64,000 nt of DNA, taken from the NCBI RefSeq assembly GCF_004087915.1, contig NZ_CP035108.1:1178001-1242000 (forward strand), given 5' to 3'. Positions 51,387 through 59,070 of the stretch are shown in pieces. Numbering within the stretch: position 1 is the first letter of the stretch; each line of letters opens with the position of its first letter. Under the pieces are notes generated by a model. That model ran no database searches. It worked only from the letters and a program-made list of their open reading frames with translations, and had not been told where the DNA came from. The translations under genes and the position numbers were made by a program. The DNA is from Geovibrio thiophilus. GTDB taxonomy: Bacteria; Chrysiogenota; Deferribacteres; Deferribacterales; Geovibrionaceae.

Positions 51387-51757
51387 GCGCTCCCGCCGGA
51401 ATCTCCGGCTTCGATTTCCCTTATTTTGTCGTCCTCTATTGTTCCATACGCTTTATAAATCCGGATCATCAGCGCTATGGCGACTGCGGCTGTGCTCACG
51501 GAAACAACTATCGCCGTGAGTATCAGAACGTGGGGAAGAGGGTTGTCATACCTGACTGCTCCTTCCCAGATAATCGGCGCAGTACCGTCCTTGACCTTAG
51601 CCATTGATATATAAAAAAGGAAGACGGATGTCTGGAATATACTTAAGCCAATAATTTTTTTCATCAGGTTATGCTTGGCGATAACGGCGTAAAAGCCTAT
51701 CATCATCAGACACACCACAATAAGGTAATTGTATTTGGCGGCAATAAAATCAATCAT
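51377..51757 (-). CDS. mnhC: Monovalent cation/H+ antiporter subunit C (MnhC/MrpC)
   Basis: 126 residues related to NuoK, with three membrane helices: YLIVVCLMMIGFYAVIA, IIGLSIFQTSVFLFYI and PHVLILTAIVVSVSTAAVAIALM. Start at 51757, preceded by GGAAGG; a longer frame to 51805 lies inside mnhB. It overlaps mnhB by eight bases. Confidence 0.92.
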   Translation of the reverse strand: MIDFIAAKYNYLIVVCLMMIGFYAVIAKHNLMKKIIGLSIFQTSVFLFYISMAKVKDGTAPIIWEGAVRYDNPLPHVLILTAIVVSVSTAAVAIALMIRIYKAYGTIEDDKIREIEAGDSGGSACR

Positions 51758-52178
51758 TTTCCTTCCCCGCGATCTCAAAGAATATCGTGACCATAACCGA
51801 AGCAACGGCTATACCCACGCCAAGCTCTATGCCTATCATGCCGAGGTGGTTCCCTTTTTCGGCGGAACCGAAGGGAAGCTTTCCGTATTCCAGAAACAAA
51901 CCGCCGAAGAGAAGGGTGATAAACCCTATTCCGGCGTATATCATGAGCCCTATGGAGCAGGTGATGTCGCTTATTTTCTTCTTAAACTTTTCTCTCGCTT
52001 TTTCCTTGCCCACAGCAAGAGCTATGAGGATGAAGGCGGAGGCGAAGATAACTCCCGCCTGAAAGCCGCCGCCCGGGCTGATTTCACCGTGCGCCTGAAC
52101 ATAGAAGGCGAACAGGAGGATAAACGGAACCATACATCTGGCTACTGTGCGCAGGATTACATCATCTTTCATTTTCAT
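51750..52178 (-). CDS. mnhB: Monovalent cation/H+ antiporter subunit B (MnhB/MrpB)
   Basis: 142 residues, four membrane helices. The signature stretch HGEISPGGGFQAGVIFASA is conserved in MrpB and the MbhF-type subunit. It overlaps the preceding 177-residue gene by 17 bases. Confidence 0.92.
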   Translation of the reverse strand: MKMKDDVILRTVARCMVPFILLFAFYVQAHGEISPGGGFQAGVIFASAFILIALAVGKEKAREKFKKKISDITCSIGLMIYAGIGFITLLFGGLFLEYGKLPFGSAEKGNHLGMIGIELGVGIAVASVMVTIFFEIAGKEND

Positions 52179-52695
52179 CCCTCCTTCTCAAAAGCAGAAT
52201 CACGGAAATAGCCGCAGTAAACACCACCGATGTTTCCCCGAGGGTGTCATACCCTCTGTAGCTGGCGAGAACGGATGTAACTATGTTGACGGAGCCAGTC
52301 TCATGCTCCGAATTTTCGATGTAGTAAGGCGCAACATGCTTGTTTATGGGTGCTTCGGGGTTATTGTAGGCGGGCATGTCGACTGTTGCGTAGAAAAGCA
52401 TGACCGCTGTGACCGCTACGATGAAAACAGGCATGTATTTTGACGAGCCTGTTCTTTCTCTGGATGATTCAAAGCGGTTCATACGTGTGAGCGCGCCAAT
52501 CATGAAAACTCCGGATACTCCCGCACCCACCGCCGCTTCGGTAAAGGCAACATCGACCGCGTTAAGCTCTGTCCACACAAGCGCCATGAACAGGCTGTAA
52601 ACCCCAAGATACATTATGGAGTTGAGTATGTCCTTCGCCTGAATTGCCGCTATGGCAATTATCACAAGAAAGAGAAGCAGCATAAGGTTAATCAT
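52162..52695 (-). CDS. MbhD/MbhE-like subunit (C-terminal part of MrpA as separate gene)
   Basis: 177 residues. The first half matches MbhD/DUF4040 (KDILNSIMYLGVYSLFMALV, VAFTEAAVGAGVSGVFM). The second half ends like MbhE (NIVTSVLASYRGYDTLGETS, then a hydrophobic strand and LLLRRR). In mrp operons this part is usually fused to the end of the large MrpA; here it stands alone and no full MrpA is present. It overlaps mnhG by eight bases. Confidence 0.87.
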   Translation of the reverse strand: MINLMLLLFLVIIAIAAIQAKDILNSIMYLGVYSLFMALVWTELNAVDVAFTEAAVGAGVSGVFMIGALTRMNRFESSRERTGSSKYMPVFIVAVTAVMLFYATVDMPAYNNPEAPINKHVAPYYIENSEHETGSVNIVTSVLASYRGYDTLGETSVVFTAAISVILLLRRRDENER

Positions 52696-52996
52696 TTCTC
52701 TTCCTCCACGGTTTAAGCCCTTCCACCCATGCGGCTTTTGCGATTGCGTGCGCCGCCGTCGGGTTAGCGATGTAAATGAAGATTATCACGAACAGCATTT
52801 TGAGGCTCAGTATGTTGAAGCCCTCATAAATTATCAGCCCGATGATGACCAGTGTCTGCCCCAGAGAGTCGGCTTTGCTGCCAGCATGAAGTCTGAGGTA
52901 GAAGCCCGGAAGCCTCAGTATCCCTATTGAAGCGGTTATGACGAAAAAGCAGCCGACAAAAATAAAGATACCGCTTAATATGAGTTTAATTTCCAT
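52688..52996 (-). CDS. mnhG: Monovalent cation/H+ antiporter subunit G (MnhG/MrpG)
   Basis: 102 residues with three membrane helices. The segment GILRLPGFYLRLHAGSKADSLGQ is the MnhG/PhaG signature. The C-terminus ends in HAIAKAAWVEG. It follows mnhF after 11 bp. Confidence 0.92.
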   Translation of the reverse strand: MEIKLILSGIFIFVGCFFVITASIGILRLPGFYLRLHAGSKADSLGQTLVIIGLIIYEGFNILSLKMLFVIIFIYIANPTAAHAIAKAAWVEGLKPWRKRND

Positions 52997-53007
52997 GATT
53001 TCTCCCC

Positions 53008-53262
53008 CTAGTCCAGCCTGCCTCTCTCCATGAAGCGGAGGAGGGCTATAGTGGCAATGAAGTTAATCAGCGCGTAGACAAGGGCGAGATCCGAGAAATG
53101 GGGTCTGCCGTAAATGTATCCTAGAAGCAGGATAAGGATGATGGCTTTAGTGCCTATCAGATTCGCCGCCAGAATCCTGTCAAAGACCGTAGGTCCTTTG
53201 AGCAGTCTGGCTCCGGAGATAAACACAGATAAAAGAATGATTACCGCTGCGGTTTCAAACAT
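53008..53262 (-). CDS. mnhF: Monovalent cation/H+ antiporter subunit F (MnhF/MrpF)
   Basis: 84 residues, three membrane helices. ARLLKGPTVFDRILAANLIG with the conserved Asp is the family signature. It overlaps mnhE by eight bases. Confidence 0.92.
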   Translation of the reverse strand: MFETAAVIILLSVFISGARLLKGPTVFDRILAANLIGTKAIILILLLGYIYGRPHFSDLALVYALINFIATIALLRFMERGRLD

Positions 53263-53737
53263 TTCCGTTCCCCTCGATTTTAAGCACTCTGCGTTCCATC
53301 TCTCTGCTTAAAAGACCGTTCGCGTGCTCCGGTGTGAGTGCGTGAACAACAAAAACATTATCATCCTTAATGTCCAGCGTGACGGTTCCCGGCGTGATAG
53401 TTATGGAGTTCGCCAGAATGGTCAGTCCCAGATCGCTCTTCAAGTCAGACTTGAATTCCACGATCTGCGGATCAATGGGCAGTGAGGGACTCAGGATAAT
53501 TTTAACTACCTGAAGGTTGGCTATTACAGTCTCTTTCATGAGCCAAGGAAGATAGAGGAGAATCTCCTTAACGATCCTTATGTGATCCTTCCTCAGTCCG
53601 CGCAGAAAGAAATCATGGCTCAAATACGCGGCAATCAAGCTGAAAATGACAGCGAAAGCCACCAGAAGTCCGCCGAATTCTCCTGATAACATGAACCAGA
53701 AGATGAAAAGCACCAGAAATGTGAATATGAATGTCAT
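53255..53737 (-). CDS. mnhE: Monovalent cation/H+ antiporter subunit E (MnhE/MrpE)
   Basis: 160 residues. Two or three N-terminal membrane helices, then a cytoplasmic domain containing LANSITITPGTVTLDI, the hallmark of MnhE, and the end GLLSREMERRVLKIEG. AAGGAGCGGGG precedes the ATG. First gene of the operon, which reads E-F-G-(MbhDE)-B-C-D-D-small-small-D, an order closer to Mbh/archaeal-type clusters than to the classic mrpABCDEFG. Confidence 0.92.
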   Translation of the reverse strand: MTFIFTFLVLFIFWFMLSGEFGGLLVAFAVIFSLIAAYLSHDFFLRGLRKDHIRIVKEILLYLPWLMKETVIANLQVVKIILSPSLPIDPQIVEFKSDLKSDLGLTILANSITITPGTVTLDIKDDNVFVVHALTPEHANGLLSREMERRVLKIEGNGNV

Positions 53738-53764
53738 CCCCGCTCCTTAAAACAAAACAGGTTT

Positions 53765-53792
53765 ATAGTATCAGTTTTGAAGGCTTAGTCAA
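53765..53792 (-). promoter_or_regulatory. Predicted promoter of the antiporter operon
   Basis: On the minus strand TTGACT (53792-53787) and TACTAT (53770-53765) are 16 bp apart, about 28 bases before the mnhE start codon. Confidence 0.55.
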
Positions 53793-53896
53793 TATTTTTC
53801 GGAAAAACCGTATACGCAGTTTTATTTTTTAAGATATTGTAAACAATGCAAATAGTCAGTCTTACCGAAAAGAACTAATCCCCCTTTATAGAGTTT

Positions 53897-53966
53897 ATAT
53901 ATGAAATATATATCAAAATACTATAGCTGATACGGCTTAATGTATATTGTATACAGTGTACCACTG
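53897..53966. promoter_or_regulatory. AT-rich divergent intergenic region with three palindromes
   Basis: ATATAT-GAA-ATATAT (53897-53911), TGTATA-TTG-TATACA (53941-53955) and CAGTG-TAC-CACTG (53954-53966) are perfect inverted repeats. They lie in the 342-bp gap between the divergent antiporter operon and the Cys-rich gene. They look like operators of dimeric regulators; none matches a consensus I recognise. Otherwise the gap holds two predicted promoters and no gene. Confidence 0.5.
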
Positions 53967-54016
53967 ATTTGCGAAGTTAAGCATTATTTAATAAAAATTT
54001 TTATAAAAATTTATTG

Positions 54017-54045
54017 TTGCAGTATCCGAATATCCGGCGTATAAA
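54017..54045 (+). promoter_or_regulatory. Predicted promoter of the Cys-rich small protein
   Basis: TTGCAG (54017-54022) and TATAAA (54040-54045) are separated by 17 bp. The transcript would start near 54052 and include AGAAGGTG before the ATG at 54080. Confidence 0.55.
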
Positions 54046-54079
54046 TTCAGCAAGTTAGATATTTCTAAGAAGGTGAATT

Positions 54080-54214
54080 ATGACTGAAAAGCTTATTCTG
54101 CTCGCCATATTGGCAGGCGCCGTGTACGTTCTTTACTACAAATTTTTTAAAAGCAAGGGTTGCGGCTGCGGCGATGGTAAAAGCTGCTGCGGCGGAAGCA
54201 AGCACGAGCAGTAG
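54080..54214 (+). CDS. FeoB-associated Cys-rich membrane protein type, 44 residues
   Basis: ATG 54080 with AAGGTG upstream. One membrane helix (EKLILLAILAGAVYVLYYKFF) is followed by a short Cys/Gly tail, CGCGDGKSCCGG. This is the layout of the small FeoB-associated Cys-rich proteins, thought to help ferrous-iron transport, but no feoB is adjacent here. Five Cys residues could bind iron or a redox metal. It has its own promoter and sits 63 bp before def. Confidence 0.75.
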   Translation: MTEKLILLAILAGAVYVLYYKFFKSKGCGCGDGKSCCGGSKHEQ

Positions 54215-54224
54215 TCAAACACCG

Positions 54225-54252
54225 TGGACAGATTTTCTCTTTGAGGTATATT
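54225..54252 (+). promoter_or_regulatory. Candidate promoter of def
   Basis: TGGACA (54225-54230) and TATATT (54247-54252) are 16 bp apart. AAGGAGAT then precedes the def ATG. Confidence 0.4.
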
Positions 54253-54277
54253 ATTAGTCACCCAAGGAGATATTCTT

Positions 54278-54814
54278 ATGCACGAACATATAGGTATAGC
54301 CCTCAGAGGGGAAAAGGTTCTCTCTCTAAGGGCTGAGGCGGCGGAGGATCCTTCCGGACCGCTGATAAGGCAGCTCGCCAAAGATATGCTCATCGCTATG
54401 AAAACCCACGGAGGCGTCGGTATCGCAGCGCCTCAGATAAGGGTTTCCAAGCGTGTCCTCATAATCCACTCCAAACCGAACGAACGCTATCCCGATGCGC
54501 CTGAGATGGAGCCTGTTATAATGGTGAACCCTGAGATAATCTCATATTCCGAATGCTTTGACTCCATGTGGGAAGGATGCCTGAGTGTGCCCGGACTCAG
54601 AGGACTTGTACCACGACAGACCGGCGTCAGCGTGCGGTACCATGATCTCACGGGGAAAGAGCAGGAAGCCTGTCTTCAGGGTTTTCCCGCAAGAATTTTT
54701 CAGCACGAGTTTGACCATCTGGAAGGAATACTCTTCCCTCTGCGGGTGGCTGACTGCTCGGACATTTATTCCGAAAACGAGTACAGAAGAAGGATTCAGG
54801 GTCTGCATGATTGA
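54278..54814 (+). CDS. def: Peptide deformylase
   Basis: 178 residues. The three metal and catalytic motifs are intact: GGVGIAAPQI (motif 1), WEGCLSVPGL (Cys ligand) and QHEFDHLEG (HExxH-type His ligands). It removes the N-formyl group from nascent proteins. Def usually sits near fmt; here a ParB-like gene overlaps its end by eight bases instead. Confidence 0.95.
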   Translation: MHEHIGIALRGEKVLSLRAEAAEDPSGPLIRQLAKDMLIAMKTHGGVGIAAPQIRVSKRVLIIHSKPNERYPDAPEMEPVIMVNPEIISYSECFDSMWEGCLSVPGLRGLVPRQTGVSVRYHDLTGKEQEACLQGFPARIFQHEFDHLEGILFPLRVADCSDIYSENEYRRRIQGLHD

Positions 54815-55607
54815 TGACAGAGTTTTCAGTGAGCTTTATCATCCGGTGCTTATTCCGCGTACTGTTCTGAAAGCTGCGCAGGGAAGGCTGAGCAAAACGT
54901 TTAAACACGCTGTCGGTGTGCCTTTTCAGAATTTCCTTCTGTATATGTGGCTCAAAAGTTATCCAGCCTCGGGTATTATCGAGCGTTTCGGTCTGCCGAG
55001 ATACGGAGCGGAGAACAGGTACAAAGATAACCTGACAATAAAAGCATCACCTGAATCCCTTGAGCGGATGGCTGTTTTCAAATCAAGGCATCACCGCCGC
55101 AGAATGGCGAACCGTTTCATCTGGGACGGTGACTGGGATATGGGCAAGACGCTGTTCAGGGATACAGACCGATACCTCCGCATATCCGATATATGGGAAA
55201 ACAGGCTTGATTTGCGGAAAAGCAGACGATATGCCGAATTGACGGAAATGATACGCTGCGGCAGACCCTATATCGAATACAACAGAAACCGCATGGGTAT
55301 TTACCTGAACACGGAAGGGAAGGTTTTACGGTATCTGGAAATATATCTTGAATTTATGAAGCAGCTTGAAACGCACGGATACGAAAGCTCGCTGGAGAAA
55401 GATCCTGTCTGTGCGGCAGTGGGCAGGAACGGAGAGCTGATCAAGACGGCGAAAGGGCTTCACCGTCTCGCCATGGCGCAGGTCTTGGGTATGAGGAGCA
55501 TCCCTGTGCGCATAAGGGGTGTCCATCGTGAATGGTGGGAGAGAACCGCAGGAAAGGAAAATGACACGGATAAAAAGATTCTGCGAGCCTTGGAGCACCT
55601 CGGTTAA
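54807..55607 (+). CDS. ParB-like domain protein of unknown role
   Basis: 266 residues, start at 54807 (AGGG upstream; the longer frame to 54585 only reads def DNA). Basic segment FKSRHHRRRMANRFIWDGDWD, then YIEYNRNRMG, and a C-terminal ParB/Srx-like segment, KDPVCAAVGRNGELI followed by KGLHRLAMAQVLGMRSIPV. The G-x-HR-x-A motif resembles ParB-fold nucleotide-binding proteins found in surface-polysaccharide clusters. It is convergent with, and two bases from, a lipopolysaccharide-kinase-like gene. Function unknown. Confidence 0.7.
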   Translation: MIDDRVFSELYHPVLIPRTVLKAAQGRLSKTFKHAVGVPFQNFLLYMWLKSYPASGIIERFGLPRYGAENRYKDNLTIKASPESLERMAVFKSRHHRRRMANRFIWDGDWDMGKTLFRDTDRYLRISDIWENRLDLRKSRRYAELTEMIRCGRPYIEYNRNRMGIYLNTEGKVLRYLEIYLEFMKQLETHGYESSLEKDPVCAAVGRNGELIKTAKGLHRLAMAQVLGMRSIPVRIRGVHREWWERTAGKENDTDKKILRALEHLG

Positions 55608-55608
55608 T

Positions 55609-56361
55609 TCATCTCAATAGTTTTTTCAGCTTTTTCTTGAAGTTTATCCTCATTTTATAATTGTGAAGCCATTTCAGGGCATCCTGCACCGAATTATTGG
55701 GATTGTCTCCCGAGAACGCGGCGTACTCACGGATCAGTGTTCGCATGGTGTCATCATCCGCCCAGAGTTTTATAAAATTTTTCAGCCTTTCCTCATATGT
55801 GAGTTCCCTGAATTTCATGCGGTTTATATCAACCAGTTCAAAGTTCCAGCCCGAACCGTTTCTGCTGACCAGTATATTCCCCGGGGAGTAATCCAGATGC
55901 AGGATGTTCTTTTTATGGAGCCGGAAGGTGAAGGCGGCGAAGGCTTTCAGGAGTCTGCCGCGGTCTTTGATTTCTTTGTCCAGCAGAACTTTCCTTATGG
56001 TAAAATCGCTATCCGAATAGGCAGAGACATAAAAGCTTTCCCGCATCAGTCTGCCTTGGAAGAACTCTATATAGCCGAGCGGATCGGGAGTGGGAATGCC
56101 CAGTGATTTCAAAGTTACGGCATTCGTGAAAGACCTTTTCGCCTTGCTGTCCCTCAGAAAGGAATACGCAAAGCGGTTCACGGGCGAGGGAACCTTAAAG
56201 GATTTCAAAACCAGATCCCTGCCTTGATAGCGGATCACTCTGATTTCGTTCCGGGCTTTCTGCAATACTCTGAAATTTTGTTCAAACAGATTTTTGATGT
56301 TGAGCAACAGCTCTTCACTGCCGTTCGGAGCGTCTGCTGTCTCGTACCTGAAATAAGTCAA
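55609..56361 (-). CDS. Lipopolysaccharide kinase (InaA/Kdo-kinase-like)
   Basis: 250 residues with a small kinase fold: VIRYQGRDLVLKSF with the ATP-binding Lys, catalytic loop HLDYSPGNILVS (HxDxxxxN) and metal-binding ELVDINRMKF (D near residue 175). These match InaA/WaaP-type heptose or Kdo kinases that phosphorylate the lipopolysaccharide core. The basic C-terminus (INFKKKLKKLLR) may bind the membrane. The acceptor sugar cannot be inferred. Confidence 0.85.
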   Translation of the reverse strand: MTYFRYETADAPNGSEELLLNIKNLFEQNFRVLQKARNEIRVIRYQGRDLVLKSFKVPSPVNRFAYSFLRDSKAKRSFTNAVTLKSLGIPTPDPLGYIEFFQGRLMRESFYVSAYSDSDFTIRKVLLDKEIKDRGRLLKAFAAFTFRLHKKNILHLDYSPGNILVSRNGSGWNFELVDINRMKFRELTYEERLKNFIKLWADDDTMRTLIREYAAFSGDNPNNSVQDALKWLHNYKMRINFKKKLKKLLR

Positions 56362-56516
56362 TTTGCCTCACGAAAATTCTGTGCCTAATCATCAACTTTC
56401 TGCACATTAAAATAAATAATGTACTTATTGATTATTGTTTCAATAAAAACAGTGTAAATATTTGTAACAAAAAACTGACAAATGGTTGACATTACAGGAA
56501 TAGGCAATAAGGCTGG

Positions 56517-57272
56517 CTAAGCGTGGGTTCGTTTTCCCGTTATGTAGGCGATGCGGTATGTGACAGGGACCGTTTCTCCGTCACCGAAGAAAGATTCGTA
56601 AAGTTCACAGAAACGGCGGTATGAATCCTTGCCCGCGGCGGCGGTTCTGCCTGTGAACCTTGCTCCGGTGGCTTTTTGCTTCTTCAGAAATTCTTTTACA
56701 TCAGGAAACCTGAGGACATAGTCGTGTATTTCCAGCCTGTGGGTTATTCCGTTTATGCGCCCGAACAGATCATCATAAAATTCCGCAGTTTTCAGCGGAT
56801 AAACGCTGCCGAAGCCTGTTATCCTGTTGAGAACTGCCATTTCAGTGAAGGTTCCGTCGCAGAATACGGAAAAATAAAATCTGCCGTCCTTTTTGAGGGT
56901 CTCCAGAGCGGCTGGAACGGAAACCTCCGGCTGCTGAAACCATTGCAGAACGGAAGAACTTACCAGTACATCGGCGCATTCCTTCCCGAACGGAAGCCTT
57001 TCCCCGTCCGCCTGAATGAAAAGACCGGAAAAGGAAGCGGAAGCCTTGGACATGGAATATGCTATATCAAGACCGATGAATTTTTCCGGTCTGCATTTTG
57101 CGAGGAACATTTCAGTGAATATGCCGCTGCCGGTGCCTATCTCAATTGCAGTTTGCGGTGCCACGGCTTCCGTGAGGTCAATCAGCTTTGACGCGGCGAT
57201 TTTCTGTATGTCCGCAGAGGAATCATAGCAGTCCGCCGCTTTGTCAAAGAATCTTTTTATGTGTATTTTCAT
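56517..57272 (-). CDS. bioC: Malonyl-ACP O-methyltransferase BioC
   Basis: 251 residues. Begins with IKRFFDKAADCYDSSADIQK, SAM-binding AIEIGTGSGIFTEMFL and DGERLPFGKECADVLVSSSVLQWF, all typical of BioC. It methylates malonyl-ACP to start pimelate synthesis. It overlaps the esterase gene by 29 bases, and the bio neighbourhood confirms the role. Confidence 0.92.
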   Translation of the reverse strand: MKIHIKRFFDKAADCYDSSADIQKIAASKLIDLTEAVAPQTAIEIGTGSGIFTEMFLAKCRPEKFIGLDIAYSMSKASASFSGLFIQADGERLPFGKECADVLVSSSVLQWFQQPEVSVPAALETLKKDGRFYFSVFCDGTFTEMAVLNRITGFGSVYPLKTAEFYDDLFGRINGITHRLEIHDYVLRFPDVKEFLKKQKATGARFTGRTAAAGKDSYRRFCELYESFFGDGETVPVTYRIAYITGKRTHA

Positions 57273-57864
57273 AGATAATTTCAGCTATGAGCTTTTCCCT
57301 CATGTAGTGTCCGCTTTCAATTGTAATGAGCTTTTCGCCGCGGAGCATGTCCGCCACATCCTCACTGGCACGGAAATTAACTATCATATCGCCTGCGCCC
57401 TGCACAAGGACAACCTTATTCTCCGCGCTGCATCCTTTTACATCCGCCCGGCTTTCCAGAAGAAACTCAAGTCCTTCTATAAGCGCCGTAACGGTTTTTT
57501 CATCCGTTTCAGGCGTGAATCCGTTTAAACCGCATTTATCGTAGAAATCATTAAGAACTGTCCGTGGGTCACGCTTCATTTTTTTTATCATCAGCATAAT
57601 AGCCTGAGAATGAAAATAATCGCAGAAGCTTACGAAGGGAGCGAAAAGAAATATTTTTTCATATTTATCCGTTATTCTGTCAATATTTTTAAGAATAATG
57701 TGCGCTCCGGTTGACCATCCGGCGAGTATTTCCCCGCCTTCGTCCAGAGCTTTTGCGATTTCGTTTTCCGAATGAGTGACAAACGGGAGATAAAATGGAT
57801 AGCGTTCAGATATTTGCGGAAAAAGAGCGGGGAAGCCTGCCCAGCCGGAAACAAATTTAAGCAT
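57244..57864 (-). CDS. Pimeloyl-ACP methyl ester esterase, BioG/BioH-like alpha/beta-hydrolase
   Basis: 206 residues. Nucleophile elbow AGWSTGAH (G-x-S-x-G), VLVQGAGDMIVNF with a likely catalytic Asp, and ESGHYMREK with the His. It lies between bioF and bioC, overlapping both, as BioG-type esterases do. It would remove the methyl group from pimeloyl-ACP to end BioC-BioF handoff. The sequence is divergent, so BioG versus another type is not settled. Confidence 0.8.
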   Translation of the reverse strand: MLKFVSGWAGFPALFPQISERYPFYLPFVTHSENEIAKALDEGGEILAGWSTGAHIILKNIDRITDKYEKIFLFAPFVSFCDYFHSQAIMLMIKKMKRDPRTVLNDFYDKCGLNGFTPETDEKTVTALIEGLEFLLESRADVKGCSAENKVVLVQGAGDMIVNFRASEDVADMLRGEKLITIESGHYMREKLIAEIIYENTHKKIL

Positions 57865-59011
57865 TTTTCAGCCTCCTGACGGAAGATATAACATGCTGCA
57901 CCTCTTCATCATTCAGATCCAGACGAACAGAGAGGCGCAGCCTAGCCGTGCCGTCCGGCACGGTGGGAGGGCGGATGACTCCCGCCTTAATCCCTGCCTC
58001 TTCAAGAAGCGTTCCCGCCTGCTGAACTTTGAAGTTATCTCCTATTATAACAGGAATTATCTGCGTTGAGGAATCCGCCGTATCAAACCCTGCCTCATTG
58101 AGGGCAATACGCACGGTCTTTGCTTTCTCAAGCAGCCTGTGTCCGCAGGATGGGTTATCCCTCAGCCATTTCAGTGCGCCCAGATTAGCGCCGATTACAG
58201 CGGGGGGAAGGGATGTGGTGAATATGAATGCCCGCCCTTTGTTGCGGATATAGTCAATGATTTCCGCATCGCCCGCTATGTACGCGCCGAAGGAACCCAG
58301 AGCCTTGCTGAAGGTGCCCATGTGAACATCTATGCGCTTTTCAAGTCCGAGCTCACGGGCAAGCCCTCTGCCGCCGCCCAGTATGCCCGTTGCGTGGGCT
58401 TCGTCCGCCACAGTGAGCGCTCCGTATTTTTCCGCCAGTCTGACGATTTCCGCCAGATCCGCCCTGTCCCCGTCCATGCTGAACACGCTGTCGGTGACGA
58501 TTATCTTCTCTTCCGTATCCTTATACTGCTCAAGGAGCTCGGCGAGATGAGCCATATCGTTGTGGCGGTAGCGGATGTGTCTTGCACCGCTGAGTTTTAT
58601 GCCGTCTATTATGCTGGCGTGGTTGAGCTTATCCGAGAAAACAGCGGTGTGTCTGCCCGCCAGAGAGGTTATTACGGCAAGGTTTGCCATGAATCCCGTA
58701 TTCAGCACAAGACAGCTTTCCGTCTCCTTGAAGTCTGCCATCTCTTTTTCCAGAGAGTTATAAAGCGAAAAGTTTCCGGTAACCACCCTTGATGCTCCGC
58801 TGGAACAGCCGAACGCCTTGAGCGCGGCGGCGGATTCATCAACCAGCTCTTTTTTTTTGGAAATACCGAGGTAATTGTTTGAGGCAAGGTTCAGAAGGCA
58901 CTTTCCGCCGGAGATAATGTATTTCCCCGCCCCTTCGTCTATGTCGGGCAGGCTGCGGTAAAGCCCTTCGGCTTTTATCTTTTCCAGTTCATGTTTCAGT
59001 TTTTCTCTCAT
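57857..59011 (-). CDS. bioF: 8-amino-7-oxononanoate synthase
   Basis: 384 residues from ATG 59011, the same length as E. coli BioF. NLASNNYLGISKKKEL, SGASRVVTGN, DKLNHASIIDGI, DEAHATGILGG and the PLP-Lys motif GTFSKALGS are present. It condenses pimeloyl-ACP with alanine. An in-frame ATG at 59032 would lie upstream of the predicted transcription start, and neither start has a good ribosome site; a leaderless mRNA is suspected. Confidence 0.93.
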   Translation of the reverse strand: MREKLKHELEKIKAEGLYRSLPDIDEGAGKYIISGGKCLLNLASNNYLGISKKKELVDESAAALKAFGCSSGASRVVTGNFSLYNSLEKEMADFKETESCLVLNTGFMANLAVITSLAGRHTAVFSDKLNHASIIDGIKLSGARHIRYRHNDMAHLAELLEQYKDTEEKIIVTDSVFSMDGDRADLAEIVRLAEKYGALTVADEAHATGILGGGRGLARELGLEKRIDVHMGTFSKALGSFGAYIAGDAEIIDYIRNKGRAFIFTTSLPPAVIGANLGALKWLRDNPSCGHRLLEKAKTVRIALNEAGFDTADSSTQIIPVIIGDNFKVQQAGTLLEEAGIKAGVIRPPTVPDGTARLRLSVRLDLNDEEVQHVISSVRRLKNA

Positions 59012-59070
59012 ATTCTTAAGGATATAACCCATGCTTGCACGGTGTCAACGAATATAGTAGACTCTCAGGC
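59012..59070. promoter_or_regulatory. Divergent biotin promoters
   Basis: Plus strand: TTGCAC (59035-59040), 17 bp, TAGACT (59058-59063), start near 59070, right at the bioA ATG. Minus strand: TTGACA (59048-59043), 18 bp, TATCCT (59024-59019), start near 59012, right at the bioF ATG. The two promoters overlap face to face, so one bound repressor (BirA-like) could silence both. No clear BirA box was recognised. Confidence 0.55.

Noticed and set aside
59035-59070. Upstream start of bioA
   Set aside because: The extra 12 codons overlap the predicted promoter, and the conserved protein begins near the ATG at 59071.
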